A stretch of 64,000 nucleotides of DNA from Exophiala sp. HKRS030 (GCA_023897205.1 JAHWDD010000005.1:3038001-3102000); one strand, 5' to 3'. Positions 47,666-58,704 are shown, counted from the first letter of the stretch. A program made the numbers and translations. Notes: generated from the letters alone by a model not told the origin.

Positions 47666-48421
47666 TCAAGGCAGAACTTCGTATTCGACAACAGTACAAT
47701 GCCCGCCATTCACTCCTTGAATCACATCGTTTGGACAAGCACTCATGACAGCGATACAATCACGCTCGGCTTGGAGAACAATATACTCTCCAGCTTTACT
47801 TTCAGGCGCTTTGCAGGAGATCTTTCCTCCACCTGATTGACGATCCAGTGGCGTGATTATAGGGACATTCATAAATACATTCAGCGGATCAGGAGTCCAC
47901 TCGGTCGAGATCGACCCAGCTGCGAATACACCGGCTTCGGCAGCTTTACGCAGGGCCATGTGCATATTCTCGGCACAGCTGGCGTGCTCATAATCGTCGA
48001 CACCTAGATTTTTGTAACGGAAGCGGTCGCAGCAGCCGAACAGAGTGTCGTGGATTCCGCTTGTGGTGTCTTCCAGAAGCTTGAAGAGTGGAAGCGATTT
48101 ATTGGTATAGAGTATGTCGTTGCTTTCAGCAGATGGAATGAGCTTTGAAAGCACTGATCGTGTGCGAGATGCGGAGAAGTATTGGATGCCAGTGGCGAAA
48201 GGATATGGAATCGAGGGTGAGGACTGATTGGGCTTCACTTCTTGTTCTGCCGAGCGGATAAAGCTTGTAGGTATATTGCCATCGTTGATGGTTGTGTTGG
48301 GAAATACAAAAGCCCAGAAATCGATGACTTGGTTACCGTATGGATTGATGAGTTTGATCTTTTGGCCCGATTTCAGAGCAACGTAGTCGCCGGTACGAGC
48401 TGGGATTGTAACAACAGGCAT
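47666..48421 (-). CDS. DUF1989-domain protein (urea-carboxylase-associated family)
   Basis: A single-exon 251-aa protein. ATG at 48421 is chosen because the longer frame opens only with TTG. The start MPVVTIPARTGDYVALKSGQ and the segment INPYGNQVIDFWAF match the DUF1989 fold. They are followed by SASRTRSVLSKLIP, DTLFGCCDRFRYKNLG, an HASCAENM cysteine motif and VFMNVPI, and the protein ends SACPNDVIQGVNG. Bacterial relatives sit next to urea carboxylase and guanidine-degradation genes. In fungi the family is found alone, and its reaction is unknown to me. The cysteines and histidines suggest a metal site. Confidence 0.85.
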   Translation of the reverse strand: MPVVTIPARTGDYVALKSGQKIKLINPYGNQVIDFWAFVFPNTTINDGNIPTSFIRSAEQEVKPNQSSPSIPYPFATGIQYFSASRTRSVLSKLIPSAESNDILYTNKSLPLFKLLEDTTSGIHDTLFGCCDRFRYKNLGVDDYEHASCAENMHMALRKAAEAGVFAAGSISTEWTPDPLNVFMNVPIITPLDRQSGGGKISCKAPESKAGEYIVLQAERDCIAVMSACPNDVIQGVNGGHCTVVEYEVLP

Positions 48422-49500
48422 GATTGTTGATGTATCTTCCGGGGTAAGCAATAGGCTTGACGTTCGAGTATGAACAGCAATGAAGGGGTTAGGCTCAACA
48501 ATCTTCGATGTAGGACGATGTAGGACGATATGGATGAAAGGGCACTTTCAATGACAAACCTTGAGATGTTGCTTCGTTTCATAGTCAACGATCAGCTTAC
48601 AACTGTCATTTCTTTGCTGTGTTAGTCCACACTTTGGGCGGTGATCTCCTTGGTGGGATAAAGATGCCAACGTAGAGGATGATCTTGTCGACTAGGTGAA
48701 GCGATGAATTGGAAGGTTCTTGGACATGACGAGCTTCCGAGACACTGCCCATGCTGGCAATCACAATGAGGCTTTCGCTTGTGAGATCTGTCATCCTGGA
48801 ACAATTCAAGAGCACGACTTGGTTTTGAGATATCAGTCTTGGCTTGTGGGATTGGGAACCTCAAGGCAGTCACCCTGCCCGGCGAGCTGTCGGAGGTTCC
48901 TGCCCTCACTGCGACGAAATTTCTCCGGAGTCAAGGTTCAAGGTTGGCAGGAGCGGTTCCTGGCAGAGAACTAACTCGGGCAGCCGCGTTCGGGCGCCGA
49001 TAAGCGTGGCCAATCACACGGTCAAGGATACAAATCCTCGGGTATGGTTGAAAGTCAGACCCTCGGCGCCCATGTTTCGGGCCTCATCAGGCACCAAGTT
49101 AAGTACCTAACTAGTTAGCGACAGCCTATGGGTACCGATTTATGGGGGGATCGGAGAGGAAAAGAATGATGAATATTGCTACTGGTCATGGCCCACCAGC
49201 ACCTAGGAGCCAGCAAGAAGGCCGAGGGCGTCAACACGGCCCGCCAGTGCCCGCCCAACAGTGCCAGTCTTTCTGTATGGACTACGGACTACGGACTGCT
49301 CTGTTGCCCACAACCCCTGCTTCTTGATCTTCTCAATGCCCCACCAAAATACCTCCCCGTCGTCTGTGTGATCACTGTACTGTACCTTACTCGACACTTC
49401 GTAGATCGTCTGTCTGCTGCTCATCTCCTACAACTTCTACCTCACAACAGCTACACACGTCCTCCTCACTGCATTGTGAGTGTGTGCCTTCATAAATGCC
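48422..49500. promoter_or_regulatory. Divergent promoter: DUF1989 gene / biotin synthase
   Basis: About 1.1 kb between divergent genes. It contains a short GATGTAGGAC direct repeat near 48507-48526 and pyrimidine-rich leader sequence before the biotin-synthase start. No coding frame is supported. Confidence 0.5.
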
Positions 49501-50813
49501 ATGGAGATGGCAACACTGAGTCGGTCTGTAGCTCGCAAAGCTACCAGACAGGTTCCTTCTGTACGCTACTACAGCATCGTCCACGATGTACCAAGAACCA
49601 CGACGGGCAGTCTCAGTCAAACACCTCCACCACCACAACCACAGTCTGTCTTTGATCGGGCAGTCAATGCTACTGCCCCTCGCCACGACTGGACCAAGGA
49701 AGAGATCTCTCAAATTCATCAGCATCCTCTTATGGAGCTGACCTTCGCTGCTGTAAGGAAACTACTCTCGCCTTGATTTCGCCGAGACAGGTGATCAGGT
49801 CTTGCGCGAGCCAAACTGACCAACACCCTCTCGAATAGGCCACTGTCCACCGTCGTTTTCACAAGCCATCAGCTGTTCAACTCTGCACGCTCATGAACAT
49901 CAAGACCGGAGGCTGCACCGAGGACTGCTCATACTGCGCCCAGTCGTCCCGCTACAAAACCAACCTCGAGGCCACGAAACTGTCGACTGTCGAGTCTGTT
50001 CTTGAAGCTGCCAAGATTGCCAAAGCAAATGGTTCCAACCGTTTCTGCATGGGCGCCGCCTGGCGAGACATGAGAGGTCGCAAACGTGGCTTGAAGAACA
50101 TTGTCGAGATGGTCAAGGGTGTACGCGGTCTGGGTATGGAGGCATGCGTGACCTTGGGTATGGTTGATAAGGAGCAAGCCAAGGAACTGAAAGAGGCAGG
50201 CTTGACGGCCTATAACCACAACCTCGACACCTCGCGGGAACATTACCCCAACATCATCACAACCCGGAGTTATGACGAGAGATTACAAACGTTGGAAAAC
50301 GTGCGTGAAGCCGGTATTCATGTCTGCAGCGGTGGCATTTTGGGTCTCGGAGAGACACCTCAGACTGACCATGTGGGCCTGATTCATACATTGGCCACTC
50401 TTCCTGGTCACCCCGAGTCATTCCCTGTTAACAAGCTTGTGCCTATCAAAGGAACGCCCATGTTTGGACAGGAACCCGTCAAGCTCGAGGATATGGTCCG
50501 AGTCATTGCCACTGCCAGGTTGGTTATGCCAAAGACAATCATCCGAATTGCGGCTGGTCGTGTGAGTATGCCGGAGAGTGAGCAGATGCTATGCTTCAGT
50601 GCAGGCGCAAATGCCATCTTCACGGGTGAGAAGATGTTGACCACGGATTGCAATGGCTGGGATGAGGACAAAGCAATGTTTGAGAGGTGGGGTTTGACAC
50701 CTATGCAGACCGAGGCCAGTAAAATCGTGGCCGAACCAAAGTTTGAGGCTCGGAGTTTTCATGAGATGAGACATGAGAGTCCCAAGGCAGAACCTGCTAC
50801 CACGCGTGTATAG
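49501..50813 (+). CDS. BIO2: Biotin synthase
   Basis: Radical-SAM enzyme that inserts sulfur into dethiobiotin in the mitochondrion, the last step of biotin synthesis. The exons are 49501-49752 and 49839-50813 (86-nt intron); the product is 408 aa. The N-terminus, rich in Arg, Ser and Thr and nearly free of acidic residues (MEMATLSRSVARKATRQVPS), fits a mitochondrial targeting peptide. The radical-SAM cysteines are in GGCTEDCSYCAQ (CxxxCxxC). Further family motifs are RFCMGAAWR, YNHNLDTS, GGILGLGE, the VPIKGTP loop and RIAAGRVSM with the conserved Arg that helps bind the second cluster. A second ATG two codons in (49507) could also serve. An out-of-frame ATG at 49496 precedes the start. The gene is intact. 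Confidence 0.96.
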
Positions 50814-51007
50814 CGGCAAACTTCAGATAGTAAAAGTTTATAAATTCTATAGACATGGCCATCCGTCAAAAATTATACAATGAGGAGCAGCTGATGCACG
50901 ATGATTTATTGTTTAAAGCGACTTGGTATTTGATCAAAGATTTGCATTTGTCCATTAGCCTTCCATGGATCTTCGTTCAGTCCATCTACCAATGGTGTAA
51001 TATTTCT

Positions 51008-51270
51008 TCACCAACTCAGGTAAGCCCGGCCTTTCAGCGCCCTTCTCTTCAAGATTGCACGGCCACCAGCGGTGCGCGTTCGAGCAAGGTATCCCGACCT
51101 TCGCTTCTGCACCCGTCTCGAGGGTTGTATGTGTCTGATCTTCGTCGATACCCTAACAGAGATGATGTAGTAGAAAACAAGCGGGTGAGAGAAGGCTGAG
51201 CTAGTCTTGATGTGGTTGAAGCAGTGGTCGTAGATACTGTCAAGGACGGGCGGGAAAGAGATGTGTGCAT
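51008..51270 (-). CDS. Mitochondrial ribosomal protein bL34m (frameshift near 51123)
   Basis: Large-subunit mitochondrial ribosomal protein of the L34 family, ~87 aa when repaired. The N-terminal half is a Ser/Thr/Arg-rich mitochondrial targeting peptide ending RLFSTTSSLLGYRRR. The mature part should read TYNPSRRVQKRRSGYLAR and then TAGGRAILKRRALKGRAYLSW, which is the L34 signature (NPS..RK+...GFL.R..T..GR.+L..RR.KGR..LS). In the sequence, the frame changes after TYNP. One more C on the coding strand, opposite the G run at 51122-51124, restores it. ATG at 51270 is the best start; the frame extends upstream without another ATG. The protein is essential for respiration in yeasts, so a real null allele would be surprising. 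Confidence 0.88.
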
Positions 51271-51836
51271 TGATGTTGTGGTTGTGTTGCACGGCGACCG
51301 AATTGAGAGACCGGAGAAGCCTCGAGCTAGAGACAATGTTGGGGATGATAATGTCGCTCTCTGGATAGTGGGTATAGGAACTGTCAGTCGTCGAACAGTG
51401 GTGAAGGTCCTGGACTAAGTGTTAGGCCATCAATCAAGTCTCCATCGAGCAGGAAGCTGACCTTCGGCTTGAGACAGTGTGAATCCGCGACGGCATGCTG
51501 TCGAAGATGCACTTTACGACTCTCCCGCAGATTCGGCACATGACGGCAACAAACGGATGAGCTGTCTTGTTCGTGAGATAGTATTTTGATCTGGACTTTG
51601 GACGTCGTGGATTCGATGTTCATCGCTCCCTGCGGTTCTAGCAAAATTTCGCCGAAGTTTCCCGATTGGGCAACAAGCACTTTCTGACACGCTGAGACGC
51701 CGAGGACGCGCTGTGTGATGAAGTTCGACACAGGCGGCTGGCAATAATCCATGGCCTGAGTATTTCTTCATTTCAAACCAGCCTTGATCTTTATCAAGCA
51801 CAAATATTCTACTACGCTTGAGTAACTGGCCTGAAA
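51271..51836. promoter_or_regulatory. Divergent promoter: bL34m / Ste24
   Basis: About 570 bp between divergent genes. Overlapping open frames on the minus strand (51384-51752 and 51514-51894) show no conserved domain and are taken as chance. Confidence 0.45.
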
Positions 51837-53409
51837 ATGGCTTCTCTCTTGCATGTTCTGGGCAACTTCCCTCGGGTATGTTTGGAGCCATCACCCCTCA
51901 ATTCGATGCTAACCAACACCAACAGCGCCTGGCCGAAATCCTCGATCGACCTGGCTTTCCCTGGAAGAAGCTCATCCTAGGTTTCTCTGTGGGTCAATTC
52001 GTTCTTGAAGGTCTCTTGTCGTTCCGTCAGTACAAAGTGCTGCAAAAGACGAAACCTCCAAAGACCCTCGAGGATGAAATCTCACAAGATGTGTTTGACA
52101 AGAGCCAGGTGGGATATGTTCCATATTGTCTTCATGATTGCCATCCTCTGACTCCATAACTAGGCATATGGCCGTGCCAAAGCAAAGTTCGGTTTCATCT
52201 CTGGCCTGTACTCGCAAATCCAGAATGTGTTGTTCATTCAATATGATGTCCTGCCGAAGATCTGGTCAATCACTGGTCTCTGGTTGACCCGCTACCTTCC
52301 TGCTCGATTCTCTGGCGAAATCTCGCATTCGGTTCTCTTCTTCTTGACCTTCAATCTCATCTCCCAAGTCCTCTCTCTACCGCCTTCCTATTATGGTACA
52401 TTCATCCTCGAGGAGAAGTTTGGTTTCAACAAGCAGACAGTGAAGCTGTGGTTGACCGACATGCTCAAGGGTCAGGCTCTGACGGTTGCTCTTGGAACGC
52501 CTTTGTTGAGCGCTTTCTTGAAAATCATTCAGGTCACTGGCACGCGATTCTTCTACTACCTATGGCTCTTTGGAATCGTTGTTCAGTTATTCGCTATCAC
52601 CATCTACCCAGTCTTCATCTTGCCACTGTTCAACAAATTGTCCCCACTCGAACCCGGAGAACTCAAGACTGGTGTCGAGGCCTTGGCAGATAGACTGAAT
52701 TTCCCTCTAAAGTCCTTGTATGTCATTGATGGAAGCAAGAGAAGTGCTCATAGCAACGCCTATTTTTTCGGCCTCCCATGGAAGAAGCACATTGTTATCT
52801 ACGATACATTGATCGAGAAGAGTGAACCTCAGGAAGTAGTGGCTGTCCTTGGTCATGAACTCGGTCATTGGAGTCTCTCACATACTACGAAGCTGTTCGC
52901 TATTGCTCAAGTGAGTCTGCCACCCCTATGAATCCTCTCAGCATGACTGACCCAATTTCAAGTTCCACATGTTCTACATTTTTGCCCTGTTCAGCATCTT
53001 CATCGACAATCATTCCCTCTACTCCTCTTTCGGCTTCCACCATCAACATCCGATTATCATTGGCTTCATTCTCTTCTCCGATGCACTTGCACCTATGGAC
53101 GCCGTTGTCAAACTGTTGATGAACGTCCTTTCTCGAAAATTCGAATTCGAAGCCGATGCATTTGCGACCGATCTTGGATACAAGAAGGAACTGGCTAAGA
53201 GTTTGATCAAGCTTCAGGTACAAAATCTCAGCACCATGGATGCGGACTGGATGTATGCGAGCTATCATTATAGCCACCCAATCCTGGCTGAGAGGCTGGC
53301 TGCGCTTGGCTGGAAGACTTCCAAGCCTGTTCCTGACGGCAAAGTGGTTGAACTTGATGAGAAATCGGTCGACGCCAAGGTCCTCAAGGCAGCTGACAGA
53401 GAACTTTAG
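51837..53409 (+). CDS. STE24: CAAX prenyl protease Ste24
   Basis: Integral-membrane zinc metalloprotease of the ER/inner nuclear membrane that removes the last three residues of farnesylated CAAX proteins such as a-type mating pheromone and makes a second N-terminal cut. The exons are 51837-51875, 51926-52108, 52164-52910 and 52963-53409; the product is 471 aa. The zinc-binding HExxH is in VVAVLGHELGHWSLSH, and the downstream glutamate lies in KFEFEADAFATDLGY. Several hydrophobic helices precede and follow. YVIDGSKRSAHSNAYFFG is the family signature before the HELGH helix. The frame is intact and each splice joins conserved blocks. The cytosolic C-terminus (VLKAADREL) follows the last conserved helix. 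Confidence 0.95.
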
Positions 53410-53639
53410 ATGGTAATAATGATCATATCGAATTGCACGGTTGGCAAATATGTGTTCGCTGTTCATCCGGTTTGCTGTTGTGCTTGAGCCAGCAGGACTT
53501 TAACCAAAGAGCATGGCTCTTGTTGCAAATCGGACAATAGCATCATTGGGGGTATCTTTCTGTCTTCTGCGACAAGATCCACGTAAAACGATCTAGATGG
53601 CATCATGAAGGTAGACTGGTGAAATCACAATCATGACTC

Positions 53640-54362
53640 TCATGTTGACCCCCTCCTCTTCTTTAACCGTTGGGCTTTCTCTTGCTTCTGTCTCAGCTTC
53701 TTCATCTTCCTCCTCTCATCCTTGTCAATACTCTTCCTCGGATCGACTTTTTCACCCGTGCCCTCGATCTCTACATTGACTAGTTCCTCCTCTTCAGCCT
53801 CGTCATGTGGCTGATCCAAGTCAGCACCAGGGTGCCGATCTTCATTCATCAGGTCCAACCCATCATCCTCTTGTGCAAGGTCATAGTCATCCTTCCCCTG
53901 CCAACCATTTGTCTCTCCCACTACCGCTTCAACTGCTGCATCCTCACCTTCATAGTCCGCAGAGTCGACATCGTAGATTTTCCGTTTTGCAGACCGAGGA
54001 CTCACTGCGCCATCGGTCCCAAACTCCGTTCGTCCTGCCCGCTCCCACTGTCCTGTCTGTGTGTCTTCTTCAGCCGCCTCTCCTTCTCCATCACCGCCAC
54101 CGAACATGCCCAATCCACCACCCACCTTCTTACCCTCCATGCCCAGTAGGATCGTCTTCAGGTGATGGAGCGTCAGATTAGGATTTGAGCCGGTCGACAC
54201 CGCTTGCGGACCATTTTCTGTCAGTGTCGAATCAGGCCGGTAGCCGGGGCGCAGGTCTGATTGTGTGATGAATTCGCTGAGGAAAGTATGTGCCTCAAGG
54301 TGCGTTAACCGGTTGGAGCTGTGTACTACTGAGGGTGGGAGTGGGTTATAAGAGGAAGACAT
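53640..54362 (-). CDS. Possible RNA polymerase I A14-like protein
   Basis: A 240-aa single-exon protein; ATG at 54362 is chosen, although the frame extends upstream. The N-terminus has LTHLEAHTFLSEFITQSDLRP and DSTLTENGPQAV, followed by NLTLHHLKTILLGMEGKKVGG. The order of a short helix ('FLxxFI'), a spacer and 'LxxLKxIxxGxxG' resembles the A14/Ker1 subunit of RNA polymerase I as I recall it. The rest is acidic, with a lysine-rich basic tail (RRKMKKLRQKQEKAQRLKKR) of nucleolar type. The function call is a cautious guess; a ribosome-biogenesis protein with a similar layout is the main alternative. Confidence 0.5.
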   Translation of the reverse strand: MSSSYNPLPPSVVHSSNRLTHLEAHTFLSEFITQSDLRPGYRPDSTLTENGPQAVSTGSNPNLTLHHLKTILLGMEGKKVGGGLGMFGGGDGEGEAAEEDTQTGQWERAGRTEFGTDGAVSPRSAKRKIYDVDSADYEGEDAAVEAVVGETNGWQGKDDYDLAQEDDGLDLMNEDRHPGADLDQPHDEAEEEELVNVEIEGTGEKVDPRKSIDKDERRKMKKLRQKQEKAQRLKKRRGST

Positions 54363-55092
54363 TGTGAATTGGTGTACGGTGGAGGTAGAGCGGCTGTATT
54401 GAGCCGGAAAGTAAAATGCGCCAGTAGGCGTGAGAGGGTAAGGTAGGTGTCGACCTCGTGAATTATGTTGCAGGTATATCTCTACCTCCAAGGCTCCCCA
54501 GGTTGAATGGAATGCTGCAGTGTCGACGTGGTGAGCAATCGACGGCAGAACCGTAAGTGAAGTGGTATAGAGAAAAAAGCTGTGATCGTTGCGGAGAGTA
54601 AAAGATTGGAGAAGAAGATTAGATTAGATCTACAGGCGCTAGAAATCTGCTAGCCAGCCTTGTCGGTATCCACTTTGGCGAGGCTGGCTCTGATGAAAGA
54701 AGGCCCACTTTCGAGTTGGAGAATTGTGGGCCGAGGTTCGCATATTCGAATCTACCTATCCGGTTCACCATGCCCCATATGTCTACTAATCAATGGAGAA
54801 CAATCTGCCCTGGTACATATTCTTGCTTTCCCCTCGCATCATCACACGTCTGATCATCTCGAAGCACATCTATCCTTGCGTATAACAACATCGTCACTGA
54901 GAGCTGAAGGCAGAGACTATAAGGTGGGACGGTAATTGGAGGAAGGCTATTTACCGACCGAAGACCGGAGAAGCTTACGAAGGACCATCTTGGATTGATC
55001 TGTACTGTCAAGGGCGTGGGCGAACCTCAGCAAGGGACAAACTAGCTGCTGAGACAATAATCAACTACCTTTTAGCCTTCTACTTCGTCAAC
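54363..55092. promoter_or_regulatory. Divergent promoter region
   Basis: About 730 bp between the A14-like gene and the next plus-strand gene. No coding frame with a domain is seen. Confidence 0.45.
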
Positions 55093-55908
55093 ATGCCTTT
55101 GGCCACTATCCATCTCGTCTCCCTCAACTCATCAGTCAGCATTCTCGGATTCCTGCAGACCCTACGATCCACAAACCTCCAACCACTCGTGATCTCCAAA
55201 GTTATCCGCTGGATCATTAGACCGGAGAAGATCGATGCCACGCTTCTCCTACATCCATCCAAACCATGGGATCTGTTGGTGATCGTCCACGGAGACGACG
55301 CTCAGCTTCCCGAGTCGCTCCAGTCCAAAGTCCACGAGCACTGGAGCGCAACCGCTGGAGTTCCCTCGCGTCTTACCAAAGATTTCGCTACCACAAACGC
55401 TGGTCTTCTGCACCCAGCCACAGTCCCTGCTCTTACTGGGTCATTGTCCAAGCCGCATCTCAACCCATCGACTTCTCAAACCCTCGAACTTTCACCAGAT
55501 CTGCAAACCTGGATCAATAGTTTCGGCAAGACACGTCCGGGCTCAAACGCCGTATCAATGCTCAACCTCCTAGCTTTCAAGCCAGGCATGAAGCCATCGT
55601 ACCTGAAATATGGCGCGGCGTTTGCCCAGACCATCGGCATCAAGCGCGGCGGCGTCGCGAAACTCGTTGGGAATATCACCGCGCAGAGACCTGAGAGCGA
55701 GACAGGTAATGCTGGTCGCTGGGACGAGTTCGCGCTAGCTCACTACCCTAGCATTGACCATTTCGCGGACATGTTGGCCAGCGATGATTATCAAGAAGTC
55801 AACTTGAAGTTTAGGGTGCCTGCGTTGCTTGACACCTTGATTCTGTGTACAAGTGAGATTCTTGTCGAGGACTTAGTGGCCGACGGGGCGAGGGAGAATA
55901 AATTGTAG
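55093..55908 (+). CDS. Conserved fungal protein, probable dimeric alpha-beta-barrel
   Basis: A single-exon 271-aa protein. It begins MPLATIHLVSLNSSVSILGF and has VIRWIIRPEKID and WDLLVIVHG. A later segment reads GSNAVSMLNLLAFKPGMKPSYLK and WDEFALAHYPSIDHFADMLAS. The second half resembles a DUF1330/EthD-like dimeric alpha-beta barrel, where PSIDHFADMLAS is the conserved helix. The family appears in many filamentous fungi as hypothetical protein, as far as I recall. No catalytic residues can be named. The gene is intact and lacks a signal peptide. Confidence 0.75.
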   Translation: MPLATIHLVSLNSSVSILGFLQTLRSTNLQPLVISKVIRWIIRPEKIDATLLLHPSKPWDLLVIVHGDDAQLPESLQSKVHEHWSATAGVPSRLTKDFATTNAGLLHPATVPALTGSLSKPHLNPSTSQTLELSPDLQTWINSFGKTRPGSNAVSMLNLLAFKPGMKPSYLKYGAAFAQTIGIKRGGVAKLVGNITAQRPESETGNAGRWDEFALAHYPSIDHFADMLASDDYQEVNLKFRVPALLDTLILCTSEILVEDLVADGARENKL

Positions 55909-56556
55909 ATCCCTGGTGGGTGACGTAGGATATTCGAGGGGAATAAGCAGCTTGTTCAGACCACGATCTACAACACCCTTATCATGTACCTGGAATCTTG
56001 AGCTTTGATTTCTAGTATATGGGGGATATCATAAGTCAGATCAAAACAGCATTTTTTTTTTACCAAGGTGTGGGGGTTCCAACCAACTCTAGATGTACGT
56101 CATAGCCAGAGGAGAATCATGTCTCAGGAATTAGCCTACGACCATATCAAGAAGGGAATTTTATGGAGTGAACATGCACAGGCTGGTCACTTTCTGTTAT
56201 ACAGGCTTGCATTCTATTGGCTGGTTATATATATGCTGATACTATATATTATAACTTGAGATAGAACTTATGATACGCCTACGGATCGTAGTATAGCTAG
56301 TCCTAGCTCACATGTTTTGTACTCACAATTTCATGATTAGTTCATACTTTGTGTGTATTTTGCGGATATCCTGGCGACTCACCTATGTGATGTGACTTAT
56401 CTTGGCTAAAATTCGCGAGCCATCACCAGAACTTCTCTGCGTCTATAGTCCCGATGACTTCATCTGCAGCCTTGGCTTCGGTCTCACCCGGGACGTTCCA
56501 GGTATCAGGCGCATTACGGAGGCGAAGGGGTCGTCTAGGAGTTTGACGATGACATT
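55909..56556. other. Intergenic region between convergent genes
   Basis: Contains a ten-T run at 56052-56061 and an AT-rich part around 56230-56360. No gene is supported. Confidence 0.5.
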
Positions 56557-58069
56557 CTAGAACCGGGGACTTGGTTCGGCCTGAACATCGTCCTCATCTT
56601 GCTGATCCCAGGGTTTCTCAATAACATCGCTAGCTTCCCAGCCCTCGGAGTCTCGGGGTGGCGCTCCATTACACCATGAGTAGCAACTGCGCTGTTCCCG
56701 ATAAACGTCATAGTCAGCTGATCGGTATTCCTGAACACGGGCATACCAATACTTACGTCGCTCGAGGGTAGATCCATCAAGTCGAACAGTTCTCGAAGCG
56801 TCCGCTTCTTCTTCGACCATATATCGCGATACTTAGCCTTTTCGTAGATCACTTTCTGAATTTCCGGTGGCTCGCCTTTGTGACCAATGTTTGGAAGCTC
56901 CACGTAAGTATCGAAGGATTCTCGCAAGGTTGGAGTCTCGACATGAAACTCGTTGGCCTTCTTCTCCGCAGCTCGAACGAGGCTCGTCACGAAGAACACC
57001 CATTCCTTGATCTCAGATGGGTCCATGGTGCCGTGGTGCTGTCTGAACTCCACAGTCTTGATGGGTTTTGAATCCAGTTCTTGCGCAATGAGATTGGAGA
57101 AGTTCACGAATTTCTGTCGCCAGTAGACCGCATTCGGATTCCTCGCATTGGTCATCAGCTCCGAGAGATCGTCATGTGTCTTGACTTCCCCAAAGATCTG
57201 ATTGAATGCTGCGTTTCCATCGAAGACGGAAGTTTTGCTGCAGGTGTGATGACGGGCATAGTTGTCAACATCCTGTGTACGATCCCGAAACACGTATCTA
57301 TTTGAAAGTGCGTGGTCCGCAGACTTGGTGAGGGAATAGCCACGACGCTCGGGATGATGTAAGAGTGTGATAAGATCTTCGTACGCCACCACAATCCACG
57401 CGAGATGCTGCAGAACGGGCAAGGGATATCGGTCGCTGTATTGTCATGGGTGGAGAGCGGAAGTCCAATGTGGACATGCAAGCTCGACATTTCCGGTAGA
57501 CCGATGTATACATATGGAGCTGATGGGGGACTTCTGATAGCCTTGAGAACCTTATCGATCTCGCTAAAAGACTGACATTTAAGTGCCGCGACACGAGTAT
57601 CAGGAGCTTTCAAAATAGGAGAGATTAGCTCTTGACCATTAAAATCCCAACCTTGCAGACTCTCAATCTTACCATCTGTCCAAGAGCTGATATCTTCATC
57701 ATCGATTGGACGCTGGACACAGAGCTCGCTAGTGAGGTTCCATCGATTCACTATAGTCTTGGATGATTTCGCATGCAGCCTCATTATAACAGGCACACCG
57801 TGGCGGCGAAAAATCATGGCTGATTGGCAGAGATCGCGGTGTTCCTCGAGGCCTGGATCGAAATCCGCCCCAAAGGTATCCAAATCATCTTGTGCGTCGC
57901 TGGAAAAGAACTCGGGAAGCAAGTAGCGCCACTCTGAGTCTTTAGATTCATCGAGCTCACGCATTGCGAAGAGGAATTCAAGCTCAAAGCCGAATTGCAA
58001 ATCGAGGCGAGACTCTTTCGTACGCGATTCCTTCGCTGTCGCCAACTGCATGTCGGTAATTTTGGACAT
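56557..58069 (-). CDS. Amidoligase-like protein 2 (two frameshifts)
   Basis: Second member of the Amidoligase_2-type family in the window, ~504 aa when repaired. It has the same core as the gene at 41.6-43.3 kb: FGFELEFLFAM near residue 27, GWDFNGQELISPILKAPDTR, MSSLHVHIGLP, LPVLQHLAWIVVAYEDLITL and TVEFRQHHGTMDPSEIKEWV. The frame breaks after DNTATDIP, where LPVLQHLAW needs one more C opposite the G run at 57423-57425. It breaks again near the C-terminus, where DLMDLP should continue as LERRKYWYARVQEYRSADYD with one more C opposite 56766-56768. The total of 1515 nt is then divisible by three. The C-terminal tail is acidic. The substrate is unknown, and the sequence differs strongly from the first copy, so the duplication is old or the copies were acquired separately. 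Confidence 0.78.
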
Positions 58070-58704
58070 GGTACCACAGGAGGGTTGTGAGATGTTTGCT
58101 TTATTGTGTGAGAGAGAGAGCGATAAGCAGAGAGTGAGAAGATGGAGGAGCTTTGGAAAAAGTTACATGCTTGATGAGCATGACATTGTTATATAGAAAG
58201 TCGCACTAGGTGCTCGAGAAACTCCCAACAAAGAGCGGCTTTCGACATAGAAATAAAGGTTGACTGCGACACCGAGAACAAAAAAGCTTTGAAAGATAGC
58301 GTTCTCGAACAATAGCGCAACTTACTCGTCCTTGTCCCGTACCCGATGCACCTCCAAATGACGATTTTGACTCGTGCATCGCTTGTGTCGCGCCCACAAA
58401 GAGGTTCGAGTTGCGCATCAGCAGTAATATCACTCTGCGACCACATCTTGACAAAGCTTGGGAAACCGTGGGCGTCGTGCATGAACAAGAGGCTGGATAG
58501 CAGGAGCCATGTTGGGACTCAACTTGATTCACAATGACATTGTCGAAATAAAGAGACCTTGAGATTAAATCGATTGCATTGTTCCACGTCCACCATCCAT
58601 AGTGATGATCACAATCTATCGTGGTCTCACATCAGTCCGGTCGACGGCAAGGTCATTTCAATCACTCTTCTCGGTTCCTGCCGTATCTCAATGCCTCATA
58701 ACGG
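58070..58704. other. Intergenic region upstream of amidoligase-like 2
   Basis: Contains the promoter of the amidoligase-like gene and the 3' flank of the next gene. Overlapping minus-strand frames (58189-58532) have no domain. Confidence 0.5.

Noticed and set aside
51384..51894. Minus-strand frames of 122 and 126 codons between bL34m and Ste24
   Set aside because: They overlap each other and the first Ste24 exon in other frames, and no conserved segment is present.
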